Positions 33,886 through 42,716 of a stretch of DNA of 64,000 bases are shown here, piece by piece. The stretch covers positions 310,001 through 374,000 of the forward strand of contig NC_009253.1 in assembly GCF_000016165.1 (NCBI RefSeq). The letters are read 5' to 3'. A model generated the notes under the pieces. That model worked only from the letters and a program-made list of their open reading frames with translations. It was not told where the DNA came from and ran no database searches. Positions within the stretch are counted from its first letter, which is position 1. The number at the start of each line of letters is the position of its first letter. This DNA comes from Desulforamulus reducens MI-1. Its GTDB lineage: Bacteria > Bacillota > Desulfotomaculia > Desulfotomaculales > Desulfotomaculaceae. The position numbers were made by a program, and so were the translations under genes.

Positions 33886-35508
33886 CTATAAAGATATCTG
33901 GCGAATTTTTTGTTTTACCCTCAGTACCGCTCCCCGGGTCATGCTTAGTTCATCTAATCCCATCTTCAGCAGGTGCTCTGTATATTCCGGGTTGCCGGCC
34001 ATTTCACCGCACATACCTACCCAGATACCTGCATTATGCCCTGCCTGGACAATTCCCTCCAACAGACGGCATATCGCCGGGTGGGTGGGTTGGTATAGAT
34101 AGGCTACCTGTTCATTCATACGATCGGCGGCCATAGTGTATTGGATTAGATCATTGGTGCCAATGCTGAAGAAATCAACTTCTTTAGCAAAGATATCGGC
34201 TGCCAGGGCAGCTGCCGGGGTTTCCATCATCATTCCCACTTCCACTGGATTGGCTAACTCTACTCCTTCAGCCACCAGTTCAGCCTTTGCTGCCGCCAGT
34301 AGTTCTTTGGCCGCCTGTAATTCCTCTAGTGTAGCAATCATGGGAAACATTATGCCAATGTTTCCGTGTCTGCTGGCCCGGAGAATGGCTCTTAGCTGAG
34401 TTTTAAATAAACCCTTTTCCGTCAGAGCTAGTCGTATTGCCCGTTTACCCAAAAAGGGGTTAAGTTCTTTGGCTAGCTTTAGATAGGGTAACTCTTTATC
34501 TCCGCCGATATCTAGAGTTCTGATGATAACCCTGTGGGGAAAAGCTTCTACTACTTGTTTATAGGACTGGTACTGCTCCTCTTCGGTGGGCAGAGAGTTT
34601 CTGTCCATATATAAAAACTCTGTCCTAAAGAGACCAATTTCCTTTACGCCCACTTTCTGTGCTTCAATGATATCACTTAGTTTACCAATATTGGCGGCCA
34701 GCCTGACGGGAATACCGTTAGCAGTTACCGCTTTCTCATTAACCAAGCCTTGCAGGTCTCTTTGTTCAGCAACAAACTGTTCCAATTTTTGTTTTAGGCT
34801 GCCTAACTTAACCTGGTCAGGATCAATAAATACTTCACCGGTGCTGCCATCTACAGCTACCAGAACACCCGAACTAACTTGCTCTACAATACCAGGAATG
34901 CCCACAACTGCGGGGATACCCAGGGAACGAGCCAAAATTGCTGTATGACTGGTTCCACTGCCCACTTCGGTAACAATTGCCGCCACCCGCTCCCTGGATA
35001 GTTGAGCGGTATCAGAAGGGGTAAGGTCATGGGCTATCAGTACAGTCTGCTCGGTTAACTCGGCTAAACTCACCTCATTGCGATCAAGTAAAATATTTAT
35101 CAACCTGTGCCCCATATCCCGCATATCCACAGCCCGCTCTTGCATTTCTGGCACCGGCAGACTTTCCAACATCCGGGCCTGTGCTTCAACCGCCTGATTT
35201 ACGGCATAGGCAGCATTGTTACCGGCTTTAATTATATTAATTATCTCGCTAACCACCGTCGGGTCTTCTAAAAACATGATTTGAGCTTCGATTATATCTG
35301 CCTTTTCTTTACCGGCAGTCTGTGAAACCCTTTCCTTAATTTGCAACAATTCTTGTTTTGCCGAAGCCTGGGCCTGTTCAAACTTTTTGACTTCCGCTTC
35401 TAGATCATTTTCAACTAACTTAACCTTAGGAATAATCAAATCCTCTTTTTGATATATCACTGCTTTGGCAATGCCTAGGCCAGTGGAAACCCCAATTCCC
35501 CGTAACAT
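33886..35508 (-). CDS. ptsI: PTS Enzyme I (phosphoenolpyruvate-protein phosphotransferase)
   Basis: 540 residues, normally sized (family about 570). Phosphorylated His is in GSGTSHTAILARSLGIP (His 188); the usual GGRTSH has Ser-Gly-Thr here. C-terminal PEP-binding TIM barrel contains FRTEFLYMDR, TLDIGGDKELPYL and SIGTNDLIQYTMAADR. Transfers phosphate from PEP to HPr (35524). Last gene of the glcT-ptsG-ptsH-ptsI unit, 15 bp after ptsH, with its GGGGG-type ribosome-binding site in the gap. Intact. Confidence 0.96.
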   Translation of the reverse strand: MLRGIGVSTGLGIAKAVIYQKEDLIIPKVKLVENDLEAEVKKFEQAQASAKQELLQIKERVSQTAGKEKADIIEAQIMFLEDPTVVSEIINIIKAGNNAAYAVNQAVEAQARMLESLPVPEMQERAVDMRDMGHRLINILLDRNEVSLAELTEQTVLIAHDLTPSDTAQLSRERVAAIVTEVGSGTSHTAILARSLGIPAVVGIPGIVEQVSSGVLVAVDGSTGEVFIDPDQVKLGSLKQKLEQFVAEQRDLQGLVNEKAVTANGIPVRLAANIGKLSDIIEAQKVGVKEIGLFRTEFLYMDRNSLPTEEEQYQSYKQVVEAFPHRVIIRTLDIGGDKELPYLKLAKELNPFLGKRAIRLALTEKGLFKTQLRAILRASRHGNIGIMFPMIATLEELQAAKELLAAAKAELVAEGVELANPVEVGMMMETPAAALAADIFAKEVDFFSIGTNDLIQYTMAADRMNEQVAYLYQPTHPAICRLLEGIVQAGHNAGIWVGMCGEMAGNPEYTEHLLKMGLDELSMTRGAVLRVKQKIRQISL

Positions 35509-35523
35509 ATTGCTACCCCCTTT

Positions 35524-35787
35524 CTATTCTGTAAAGGGCTTACTTAGCAGGTTAGCCAGAGCATTTACTGCTGCTTCTGCCTGATTTCCTTCCGCACTTA
35601 CTAAAAGTTCCTCTCCGGCCTGGGCAGCTAGGCTCATAACCCCTATTATACTTTTGGCATCTATTTCTTTACCTTTATAGGCCAGCTTTATAGCGGCATC
35701 AAATTGGGCTGCCAGCTTGGCTATATGTGCCGCCGGTCTGGCATGAATTCCTGTTGGGTTAACAATAGTGACTACTTGTTTAATCAT
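35524..35787 (-). CDS. ptsH: HPr phosphocarrier protein
   Basis: 87 residues. Catalytic His 15 in GIHARPA and regulatory Ser 46 in KSIIGVMSL, as in HPr subject to HprK phosphorylation in Firmicutes. It carries phosphate from Enzyme I to the EIIA domain of the transporter encoded just upstream (33 bp gap). Start preceded by GGAGGCAT. It is also the expected corepressor partner of CcpA. Confidence 0.97.
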   Translation of the reverse strand: MIKQVVTIVNPTGIHARPAAHIAKLAAQFDAAIKLAYKGKEIDAKSIIGVMSLAAQAGEELLVSAEGNQAEAAVNALANLLSKPFTE

Positions 35788-35820
35788 TTTATGCCTCCAC
35801 TTTCTATAAACTAATTACTC

Positions 35821-37698
35821 TTAAATTTGTAAAATGGTATCTTCTCCAGAAGTTACTTCATTTGCAGGGGTTATTTCCATATCCTCAGATCCAATGATAA
35901 TTACAGGAGTAATGGTAGATAAGCCAGCCTTTTCAATCTGCTTTAAATCTACCTCAAGAAGTTTTTGTCCTACCGTAACCTTTTGCCCTTCGGAAACCAG
36001 AGCTTTAAAGCCTTGGCCCTTTAAGGAAACGGTATTAATGCCTACATGCAACAGGATTTCTATGCCGTTTTCTGTTTTTATGGTTAAAGCATGGTTGGTA
36101 GGAAATACTTGAACAACAGTTCCTGCCACAGGTGCTATAAAGGTACCCTCTACTGGCTCAATGGCTACTCCGTTGCCCAGCAGTTTTTGTTTAAAGGTCT
36201 CATCAGGTACCTGTTCTAAGGGAATAACCTTACCGCTGGCAGGAGCCTTAATCATAGTTTTGCTGGCAGAAACGTTAAGCTCAGGTAAGGGTTTAGCCCC
36301 TTCTGCTGTGGCTGAAACAGTATTAGTCATTAGACTGCGGATTTCTTCTTTTAAGCTGTCGGATTGGGTGCCAAAAATAATTTGCAGGTTTTTACCCATT
36401 TCCATAACTCCAGAAGCACCTAGAGCCTTAAACACATCTTTTTTAACCATGTCTGGATCTTTTACAGTTACCCGCAAACGGGTAATGCAAGCATCCAATA
36501 TCTCAATATTATTAGCTCCTCCCAGGGCATCTAATACCTTGTGCGCTAAATCAGAACCGGTACCTTGGTTTTCTACTGCAGTAATTTCATCTTCTCGGCC
36601 CGGTGTTTTTAAGTTCAACATTTTTATAGCGGTATTAAAGACTACAAAATACAGACCTCCGACAACCAGGCCCACTGGCCACAGCAACAGCTGGTTATGA
36701 CCATATTTATAGGACAATAGATAATCGATGAAAGAGGCAGAGAAAGTAAATCCTAAATGAATATCAAGCAAATTTGTTACAAAACCAGACACACCGGCCA
36801 TTAGTACATGGAAGACAAATAACACAGGTGCCACAAAAATAAAGGAAAATTCTATTGGTTCGGTAATACCCGTCAGGAACGAGGTAAAGGCTGCGCTGGC
36901 CATTAATCCTGCGATAGCTTTTTTGCGCTCGGGCCTGGCGTTACGGTAAATGGCAAAGGCGGCAGCGGGCAGACCAAACATCATTATGGGAAACTCGCTG
37001 GCCATAAAGGTTCCGGCTGTTGGATCCCCAGCGAAGTAACGGTTAAAATCTCCTTTTACAATTTCCCCGGCAGCAGTTACATACTGACCGAATTCATACA
37101 AGAAAGAGGGATAGTAAACGTGGTGCAGGCCAACTGGTATCAGTAAACGTTTGCCGGCGGCAAACAAGGCAGGACCAAAACTGGAACTAACCGCAACCTG
37201 ACCTACGGCATCAATGACATTCTGTATGCTGGGCCAAACCACGGCAGAAATTAAAGCAATCACTACACCGGCCACAGCGGTAATAATGGGAACAAAGCGC
37301 TTCCCGGCGAAAAAGCCCAGGTATTGGGGCAGCTTAATTTGATAAAACCTTTTATACAATAGGGCAGCGGTAATACCCATGATAATGCCGGAAAATACCC
37401 CCATGTTAATACTGGGGTCCACTGCTTTCAGTACTGCTAACAGGATTAACTGCCCTACTACAGCGGCCAGAGCGGCTACCGACTGTCCACCAGAAAAACC
37501 AATGGCAACCCCCACGGCAAATATCAAGGGTAGGTTGGCAAAGATAGCCAACCCAGCTTCCTTCATGGCAGGCATGTTGAGTAAATCTTTCTCACCAAAC
37601 CTGAGCAGTAAACCGGCAGCAGGTAACACAGATACAGGCAGCATTAAAGATTGTCCAACCATCTGTAAATACTTAAATGCTTTTTTCATGCCCTTCAC
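35821..37698 (-). CDS. ptsG: PTS glucose/N-acetylglucosamine-type transporter EIICBA
   Basis: 625 residues in order IIC (1-375, eight or more membrane helices, with GITEPIEFSFIFVAPVLF), IIB (about 385-460, phospho-Cys 404 in LDACITRLRV) and IIA (about 485-620, phospho-His 551 in ILLHVGINTV). The substrate is glucose or GlcNAc; the preceding antiterminator is of GlcT type, which favours glucose. A strong leader terminator at 37744-37779 lies 46 bp upstream of the start, the usual target of GlcT. AAGGAAGTGAAGGGCATG gives the start. Confidence 0.93.
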   Translation of the reverse strand: MKGMKKAFKYLQMVGQSLMLPVSVLPAAGLLLRFGEKDLLNMPAMKEAGLAIFANLPLIFAVGVAIGFSGGQSVAALAAVVGQLILLAVLKAVDPSINMGVFSGIIMGITAALLYKRFYQIKLPQYLGFFAGKRFVPIITAVAGVVIALISAVVWPSIQNVIDAVGQVAVSSSFGPALFAAGKRLLIPVGLHHVYYPSFLYEFGQYVTAAGEIVKGDFNRYFAGDPTAGTFMASEFPIMMFGLPAAAFAIYRNARPERKKAIAGLMASAAFTSFLTGITEPIEFSFIFVAPVLFVFHVLMAGVSGFVTNLLDIHLGFTFSASFIDYLLSYKYGHNQLLLWPVGLVVGGLYFVVFNTAIKMLNLKTPGREDEITAVENQGTGSDLAHKVLDALGGANNIEILDACITRLRVTVKDPDMVKKDVFKALGASGVMEMGKNLQIIFGTQSDSLKEEIRSLMTNTVSATAEGAKPLPELNVSASKTMIKAPASGKVIPLEQVPDETFKQKLLGNGVAIEPVEGTFIAPVAGTVVQVFPTNHALTIKTENGIEILLHVGINTVSLKGQGFKALVSEGQKVTVGQKLLEVDLKQIEKAGLSTITPVIIIGSEDMEITPANEVTSGEDTILQI

Positions 37699-37743
37699 TT
37701 CCTTTTTAATTAGTTTTTCTTTTTAATTTGTTTTTTATTTGTT

Positions 37744-37779
37744 CAAAAAAAGCTAATGGCGCGCACATTATGCTTTTTT
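37744..37779 (-). terminator. Leader terminator of ptsG, probable GlcT antitermination target
   Basis: On the minus strand AAAAAAGC-A-TAATG pairs with CATTA-GC-TTTTTT around TGCGCGC, followed by TTTG. It sits in the 5' leader between glcT and ptsG. The overlapping antiterminator (RAT) sequence cannot be assigned with confidence. Confidence 0.75.
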
Positions 37780-37810
37780 GGCAGATCAGAAAGTATAAAT
37801 TTTATATGAT

Positions 37811-37880
37811 TTGCATAAGGGCAAACTAAGCTTCCGCCGGCGTATAAAGACTTGGCGCAAGCCAAGTTTTTCTAAATTAA
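37811..37880. repeat. Dispersed structured repeat, copy A
   Basis: Begins TTGCATAAGGGCAA, contains GCTTCCGCC and GGCGCAAGCC, ends AAGTTTTTCTAAATTAA. A second copy with the same ends is at 51478-51568. It also contains a small hairpin ACTTGGC-GCAA-GCCAAGT followed by TTTTT on the plus strand. Confidence 0.65.
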
Positions 37881-37938
37881 GACATGTATAAGCAAAAAGG
37901 TATAAGTCATCAAGGTAAGCTTAAACTGAATGACAATA

Positions 37939-38787
37939 TTAAGTTTTGTTACGGCGGATTCGCTCGATATGCATAGCTAAATAACCTATTTCATCCTCCG
38001 GCACGGGTATACCTAAGCCTTCTTCCAGAATATTACTCATCTGTCTGGCTATCTCATAGGAGTTGCTAAACTCTTGCTTTAGCTTATCCAAAAACGGGTT
38101 CTCAATGGTAGTTTTATTTACTAACCTGTGGATGCAGCTTTGCAAATGCGAAAGTAGCCGGGTATATTCTAAACCCCCATGTTCTTTTATGGGACCAAAT
38201 TGGGATTCAATATATTTTACTGCACGATTTATTACTTCGGCATGCTTTAAACTTTGGCTTACGTGACGGTTATGCCTGGCTGAGTGTAAGTGTAATGCTA
38301 TGAAGCCAATTTCTTCGGGCGGAATGAAAATATTCATTTTTTCTAAAATTAATACCGCCCCTTGCTTAGCTATACTAAACTCCTTTGGATACATGGCCTC
38401 AATTTCTGCAAGAAAAGGGTTTTTAATCTCCATCCCCTGGGCTAACCTGATTAGAGTAAAATTGATGTGATCTGCCAGAGCTACATGTACCCGAGGATGC
38501 AGTCCTTCTCCTAATTGGGCTTTAGCCAGTTCAATGATGTTCTGGGTAACATTGATCACCGCAGGGTCAACCTGTTCCATTAAGGCTAAAGCCTTTTGAT
38601 CAGTAACACCTTCCGGAACAACATAAATTTTTTCATATTTTGGATTAGACAAAATATCTCCGGATTTACGACCAAAACCCATGCCTTTGCCCAGCAAAAT
38701 GACATCTTGCCCCTTTGGGGTATGAGCTATAACTGCATTATTACTAAGTACACGTTGGATAGTAAACGGACCATGAGGAGTTTGCAA
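37939..38787 (-). CDS. glcT: GlcT/LicT-type (BglG family) transcriptional antiterminator
   Basis: 282 residues from TTG 38787, which has AGGAGGG six bases upstream; the longer frame (TTG 38811) runs through that ribosome-binding site and is rejected. RNA-binding CAT domain 1-60 (FTIQRVLSNNAVIAH, LLGKGMGFGRKSGD), then two PRD domains with the regulatory histidines in VALADHIN and FIALHLHSARHN and in LLSHLQSCIHRL and YLAMHIERI. It binds nascent leader RNA to prevent termination ahead of ptsG and is controlled by PTS phosphorylation. 240 bp upstream of ptsG on the same strand. Confidence 0.92.
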   Translation of the reverse strand: MQTPHGPFTIQRVLSNNAVIAHTPKGQDVILLGKGMGFGRKSGDILSNPKYEKIYVVPEGVTDQKALALMEQVDPAVINVTQNIIELAKAQLGEGLHPRVHVALADHINFTLIRLAQGMEIKNPFLAEIEAMYPKEFSIAKQGAVLILEKMNIFIPPEEIGFIALHLHSARHNRHVSQSLKHAEVINRAVKYIESQFGPIKEHGGLEYTRLLSHLQSCIHRLVNKTTIENPFLDKLKQEFSNSYEIARQMSNILEEGLGIPVPEDEIGYLAMHIERIRRNKT

Positions 38788-38817
38788 GCATCTCCCTCCT
38801 AATTTTGCCAAAATAAA

Positions 38818-38875
38818 AGCCAGTAAGACATAATTTTATTTTAGGTATTCCTAAATAAAATTATGCTTACTGGCT
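38818..38875 (-). promoter_or_regulatory. 58-base hairpin with T-rich tail in the glcT leader
   Basis: Arms AGCCAGTAAG-CATAATTTTATTT and its complement are nearly perfect over 25 bp; on the minus strand the hairpin is followed by TTTTATTTTGG and then the glcT ribosome-binding site. It resembles an intrinsic terminator in the leader, suggesting glcT may itself be attenuated. It could also be a small mobile hairpin. 38876-39130 has no gene. Confidence 0.65.
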
Positions 38876-39130
38876 CATGCCGTCCGTTTACGTAACACGC
38901 CAGAAAATTTCTGTTAAATTTATATTAAGAATAGCATAAATATTGTAGCTAGGACAAGGTCCATTTATTGGTAGGCTTAGTTGGACGAGAGATTTAAACC
39001 AAGGCGGGTAAGTCCATCTGTGAGCTTGTAGAAAGAGTAGTTAATAGACCCTAATATTTTTGTTTTCAATAAATCACACGGAAGGGATTATTGTTAGAAT
39101 ATAGAACTTTTTTCCAAGGAGGTAAGTAAT

Positions 39131-39495
39131 ATGTCTATTAATTTGATTAAAGGTCAAAAAATAGATCTTTATAAAATGAAACCCGGAGTCAGAAGCATTT
39201 CCATGGGTATAACCCTTTGCGGCCCCATAAATAATTTTTTTGTCACAGCGATACTTACTGGCAGTTCAGGAAAGGTTGAGGATACGAAAAATTTTATTTT
39301 CTATGATAACTTAAGTAATCATGACGGTTCTGTTTTGATGACAAAGGACACCCCTCCACAAGTTAATGTTCATCTTGATAGGGTGCCCCTGGGGTTGACA
39401 GAATTGATACATATGTTAAAAATAGGCAGAAAAATGAATTCGAAAAAAACCAGATGTCACTTGGAATAGTAGATACGTCTATTTTTGGACGTTGA
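39131..39495 (+). pseudogene. Degenerate TerD-family gene
   Basis: Starts MSINLIKGQKIDLYKMKPG, the TerD N-terminus, after AAGGAGG, and keeps the order IFYDNLSNHDGSVLM / VNVHLDRVP. The Ca-binding DGDGDDEQ block is replaced by KDTPPQ, the DLDASAFLL block is missing, and a frameshift near 39420 moves the remainder (NEFEKNQMSLGIVDTS) to another frame ending at 39495. The 112-residue open frame is thus not a normal TerD. Expression cannot be excluded because the start region is good. Confidence 0.7.
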
Positions 39496-39505
39496 GGTGA
39501 AATGA

Positions 39506-39920
39506 ATGGATGAAAATATTTTTATAAGAATTTTAACCATGTGTTTTTATTATTTGTCTTCTCCGGAAGACAAAAACTACCTTGTCAACAGAATGAATCC
39601 ATTCCTATCTAAAAAGAGAATTCAGGGATCCTTAACTTTAAACACATTGGCAAAGGAAGCACCACTCTTCTCCTCTGCACAGAAACTTCTTTTAATGACT
39701 TATTCTCATATGTATATTCTCCTGCGGGATAGAAATCTACTGGAAGATACCAGTCTAAAGCAAATTCGTCAAATTTTTTCAGTTTCCGAAGACTTTGTAG
39801 CCTTTTACATGCGATCCATGCGAAGGGCCCACTACCGACAATGGATTCATGAGGATAACCTTTTGGAGTGCATATTAAATCCCTGCGAAGATTTTCGAAA
39901 GTGGGCAGAGGATACTACCT
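39506..39920 (+). other. Unrecognised coding piece fused to a radical-SAM remnant
   Basis: ATG 39506 with GAGGTGAA opens a 170-codon frame to 40015. The first ~138 residues (ILTMCFYYLSSPEDKNYLVN, FSVSEDFVAFYMRSMRRAHY, LLECILNPCEDFRKWAED) look like a genuine helical protein that I do not recognise. The last ~30 residues overlap the radical-SAM frame and are out-of-frame reading of it, so the original gene lost its 3' end in a fusion. Confidence 0.5.
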
Positions 39921-40403
39921 TTGGGGCAATACAAGAAGGTTGTAGAGGTTACCCCGAGGGTACAGTTTTGTTGGCATGGCGGAGAAACACTGCTAAGGGG
40001 ACTGGAATTTTATAAGCAGATTGTTGAATATCAAAGGAAATACAGCAGGGAGCATAACAAAATCCTCAATACCCTACAGACAAATGGAATCTTATTAAAT
40101 AGCGACTGGAATACTTGGTTTGGGAATAATCGGTTCCGGGTTGGAATCTCCTGTGACGGACCAAGTAATCATGACCAACAGAGGAAAGATCATACTGGGA
40201 GCGGGTCCTTTGAGCAGGTTGCAAAAGCTATAACGGAATGTAGGAGGAAAGATTATAGAACCCACTGTGGTGGGGTGTTGGCAGTGGTAACGCCAACTAT
40301 GCTTGATCGCCAGGAAGACATACTGGCAGAATTTTGCTTGGAAAAGAAAATGTTTTTCCAAGATGCTTTAAATTTAGTTCAGTTGGTTCGGCAAAAAATT
40401 TAA
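39921..40403 (+). pseudogene. Radical-SAM (anaerobic sulfatase-maturase-like) remnant lacking the 4Fe-4S motif
   Basis: The frame VQFCWHGGETLLRGLEFYKQ, NTLQTNGILLNSDW, VGISCDGPSNHD and GSGSFEQVAKAI is the middle part of SPASM-type radical-SAM maturases (F-WHGGEPLL, LQTNGTLL, G-S-DGP--HD). The N-terminal CxxxCxxC cluster motif is absent, since the sequence before it belongs to another reading frame, and the C-terminal SPASM domain is missing: the frame ends about 35 residues after LAVVTPTM. It must be non-functional as it stands. It directly precedes a small peptide gene (40428), the arrangement used by RiPP maturases and precursors. Confidence 0.75.
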
Positions 40404-40427
40404 ACTGGACGGAAGGAGGGAGTCCTG

Positions 40428-40562
40428 ATGGAGCTAAGTAATATTGAACTTGAATTTGCCAGAAGGTTATCATCTTCAGAACAAGCAACCTATGAAGGTT
40501 GGAATAATTATACCGATGTTGATGGTTGGGAAGAATGGGATCATTATGAGGAAGAACTATAA
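40428..40562 (+). CDS. 44-residue aromatic/acidic peptide, possible RiPP precursor
   Basis: ATG 40428 follows an excellent GGAAGGAGGGAG site, 24 bp after the radical-SAM remnant. The peptide has a leader-like half (MELSNIELEFARRLSSSEQA) and a tail YEGWNNYTDVDGW followed by EEWDHYEEEL: four Trp, Tyr or Trp-Asp/Asn spacings of the form aromatic-x-Asp/Asn (WNN, YTD). Such motifs are substrates of cyclophane-forming radical-SAM enzymes. The peptide is too short for automatic calling but its start signals are strong. Role as a precursor is inference; the local maturase is broken. Confidence 0.6.
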   Translation: MELSNIELEFARRLSSSEQATYEGWNNYTDVDGWEEWDHYEEEL

Positions 40563-40739
40563 AATTTACTATTGTATACAAAATAACGACAAATTTGCAA
40601 ATTTTAGTAGGACATCTTAGGTTTTTATAGAATATATAGTTACAATCAGGAACAAAAAGCCGTCTTATGTCTATAAGAAAATAATTAAGCTAAATTCTTT
40701 TTTTTGATAAACCAAAATAAATACGAAGGAGGATTTATC

Positions 40740-41312
40740 TTGGCTGTTAATTTGCAAAAAGGTCAAAAGGTTGACTTAACAAAAGGGAGATCTAACCTTT
40801 CAAAGGTGGTTGTTGGCCTGGGATGGGATACTAACAAATTTGATGGCCCAGACTTTGATTTAGATGCGTCTGCTTTCCTGCTTGGCGAGAACGGCAAATG
40901 CGCTAGTGCCGATGACTTTGTTTTTTATAATAACTTAAAACATGTTAGCGGTTCTGTTATGCATATGGGAGATAACCTTACTGGTGATGGTGATGGTGAC
41001 GATGAACAGATTACCATTGATTTAAGCAAAGTACCTGCCCATATTCATAAAATTGCTATTACCGTTACCATTCATATGGCCAAAGAACGTAACCAGAATT
41101 TCGGTCTGGTTTCCAATGCCTTTGTTCGTGTGGTAGACGATAGCAACGGTTCTGAGCTGCTACGCTATGATTTAAGTGAAGATTACAGCATCGAAACCGC
41201 CCTGGTATTTGCAGAACTCTACCGTCACGGTTCCGAATGGAAATTTGCTGCAGTTGGTCAAGGCTTCAACGAAGGCTTGCAAGGATTGGTTAATCTATAT
41301 GGTTTAGCCTAA
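40740..41312 (+). CDS. terD: TerD-family stress/tellurite-resistance protein 1
   Basis: 190 residues from TTG 40740 (AAGGAGGATTTATC); the upstream ATG 40704 lies before the ribosome-binding site. TerD domain: [34 protein letters not shown], Ca-binding [38 protein letters not shown] and [20 protein letters not shown]. TerD proteins bind calcium and act with TerC at the membrane in stress and metal responses. First of three tandem paralogues spaced 16 and 29 bp apart. Confidence 0.94.
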   Translation: MAVNLQKGQKVDLTKGRSNLSKVVVGLGWDTNKFDGPDFDLDASAFLLGENGKCASADDFVFYNNLKHVSGSVMHMGDNLTGDGDGDDEQITIDLSKVPAHIHKIAITVTIHMAKERNQNFGLVSNAFVRVVDDSNGSELLRYDLSEDYSIETALVFAELYRHGSEWKFAAVGQGFNEGLQGLVNLYGLA

Positions 41313-41328
41313 GGAGGGAATTAATTCG

Positions 41329-41931
41329 TTGATTAACTTACAAAAGGGGCAAAAGATTGATCTCACCAAAACCAACCCTAACCTTTCGAAGATTATGGTT
41401 GGTTTGGGTTGGGATCCAGTTAAAAGCGGTGGTGGTGGTTTCCTGGGTGGTTTATTTGGTGGAGGAAGCCCCAACATTGACTGCGATGCGTCAGTTTATC
41501 TTTTGAATGCCAATGGAAAGCTAGCCAAGGATAAAAACCTTGTTTATTTTGGTAATAAGACAAGCCCTTGTGCAAGTGTTCGTCATGCCGGCGATAATGT
41601 TACCGGGCAAGGTGATGGTGATGATGAACAAATCTTTATTGATCTGACTCAGGTACCTGCCGATGTTCACCGCTTGGTATTTGTAGTTAACATTTATGAT
41701 TGCGTGGCACGTAAACAGCATTTCGGCATGATTCAAAATGCTTTTATCCGTGTTGTAAACAGTGCCAATGGCCAAGAGTTGTGCAAGTTTAATTTATCGG
41801 AAGGTTACGAGGGAAAGACTAGCCTGATCACCGGCGAGGTTTATCGCCATAATGGTGAATGGAAGTTTGCTGCCATTGGTGAAGCTACCACAGACCCCGG
41901 TCTAAAATCCTTAACCCAAAGGTACTTGTAG
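41329..41931 (+). CDS. TerD-family protein 2 with Gly-rich insertion
   Basis: 200 residues starting TTG after GGAGGGAATTAATTCG. TerD domain with an insertion [17 protein letters not shown] near residue 33 and Cys for the second acidic site ([11 protein letters not shown]). The [18 protein letters not shown] block is intact. The Gly-rich loop is shared with the damaged gene at 48583, so these represent a distinct TerD subtype. Second gene of the tandem array, likely cotranscribed with 40740. Confidence 0.9.
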   Translation: MINLQKGQKIDLTKTNPNLSKIMVGLGWDPVKSGGGGFLGGLFGGGSPNIDCDASVYLLNANGKLAKDKNLVYFGNKTSPCASVRHAGDNVTGQGDGDDEQIFIDLTQVPADVHRLVFVVNIYDCVARKQHFGMIQNAFIRVVNSANGQELCKFNLSEGYEGKTSLITGEVYRHNGEWKFAAIGEATTDPGLKSLTQRYL

Positions 41932-41960
41932 AAAAAAATAATTCTGAGGGGGTATATGTT

Positions 41961-42539
41961 TTGATATCTCTGGCAAAGGGTCAAAAGATTGATTTAACTA
42001 AAAGCAACCCTGGATTAAGCAAAATTCTTGTTGGTCTCGGTTGGGACACCAATAAGTATGATGGTGGTCATGAATTTGATTTAGATGTTGTTGCTTTCCT
42101 GGTGAATGCCGAAGGCAAAGCCACCGGGGACAGTGCCTTTATTTTTTACAATAATAAGCAAGATGCCAGTGGTTCCGTTATTCTCTCCGGTGATAACCGC
42201 ACCGGCGAGGGTGATGGCGACGATGAATATATAAAGATTAACCTGTCTGGTGTGCCCGCAGAAGTTGATAAAATTGCTGTTTGCATCAATATCCATGATG
42301 CGGCAACTCGCAGCCAAAACTTTGGACAAGTTTCCAATGCCTACGTTCGCGTGGTAAATGATGAAACAAATGAAGAACTTATGCGCTACGACCTGGGCGA
42401 AGATTACTCCATCGAAACGGGTCTTGTGGCCTGCGAAATCTATCGTCATAATGGCGAATGGAAATTCAATGCAGTGGGAAGTGGTTTCCAAGGGGGACTG
42501 GCATCCCTGGCCGCAACCTATGGCTTAAACGCTGGCTAA
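41961..42539 (+). CDS. terD: TerD-family protein 3
   Basis: 192 residues, start TTG after GAGGGGGTATATG. Canonical Ter[57 protein letters not shown] and [17 protein letters not shown]. More similar to paralogue 1 than 2. Last of the tandem array; terminator follows at 42560. Confidence 0.94.
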   Translation: MISLAKGQKIDLTKSNPGLSKILVGLGWDTNKYDGGHEFDLDVVAFLVNAEGKATGDSAFIFYNNKQDASGSVILSGDNRTGEGDGDDEYIKINLSGVPAEVDKIAVCINIHDAATRSQNFGQVSNAYVRVVNDETNEELMRYDLGEDYSIETGLVACEIYRHNGEWKFNAVGSGFQGGLASLAATYGLNAG

Positions 42540-42559
42540 ATAATTGACGAACTTTACGC

Positions 42560-42590
42560 AAAGGGGTGCTGTCTAGGCACCCCTTTCTTA
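42560..42590 (+). terminator. Terminator after the terD array
   Basis: AAAGGGGTGC, 7-base loop, GCACCCCTTT followed by CTTAG. Separates the terD array from terC. Confidence 0.85.
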
Positions 42591-42716
42591 GAAAGTACGT
42601 GTCAAATTGATTAAGGGGTGGATGGTATTGGGTTTATCCGGTTTCAACTTTAGTATAAGAGAGAATAGACAAGACAATACAGGAACTTAAGGACTATTTA
42701 AGGAGGCTTTTATTAA

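Noticed and set aside
40704-40739. ATG 40704 as the start of the first TerD
   Set aside because: The AAGGAGG site lies after it, and the TerD family begins at the TTG 40740 position.
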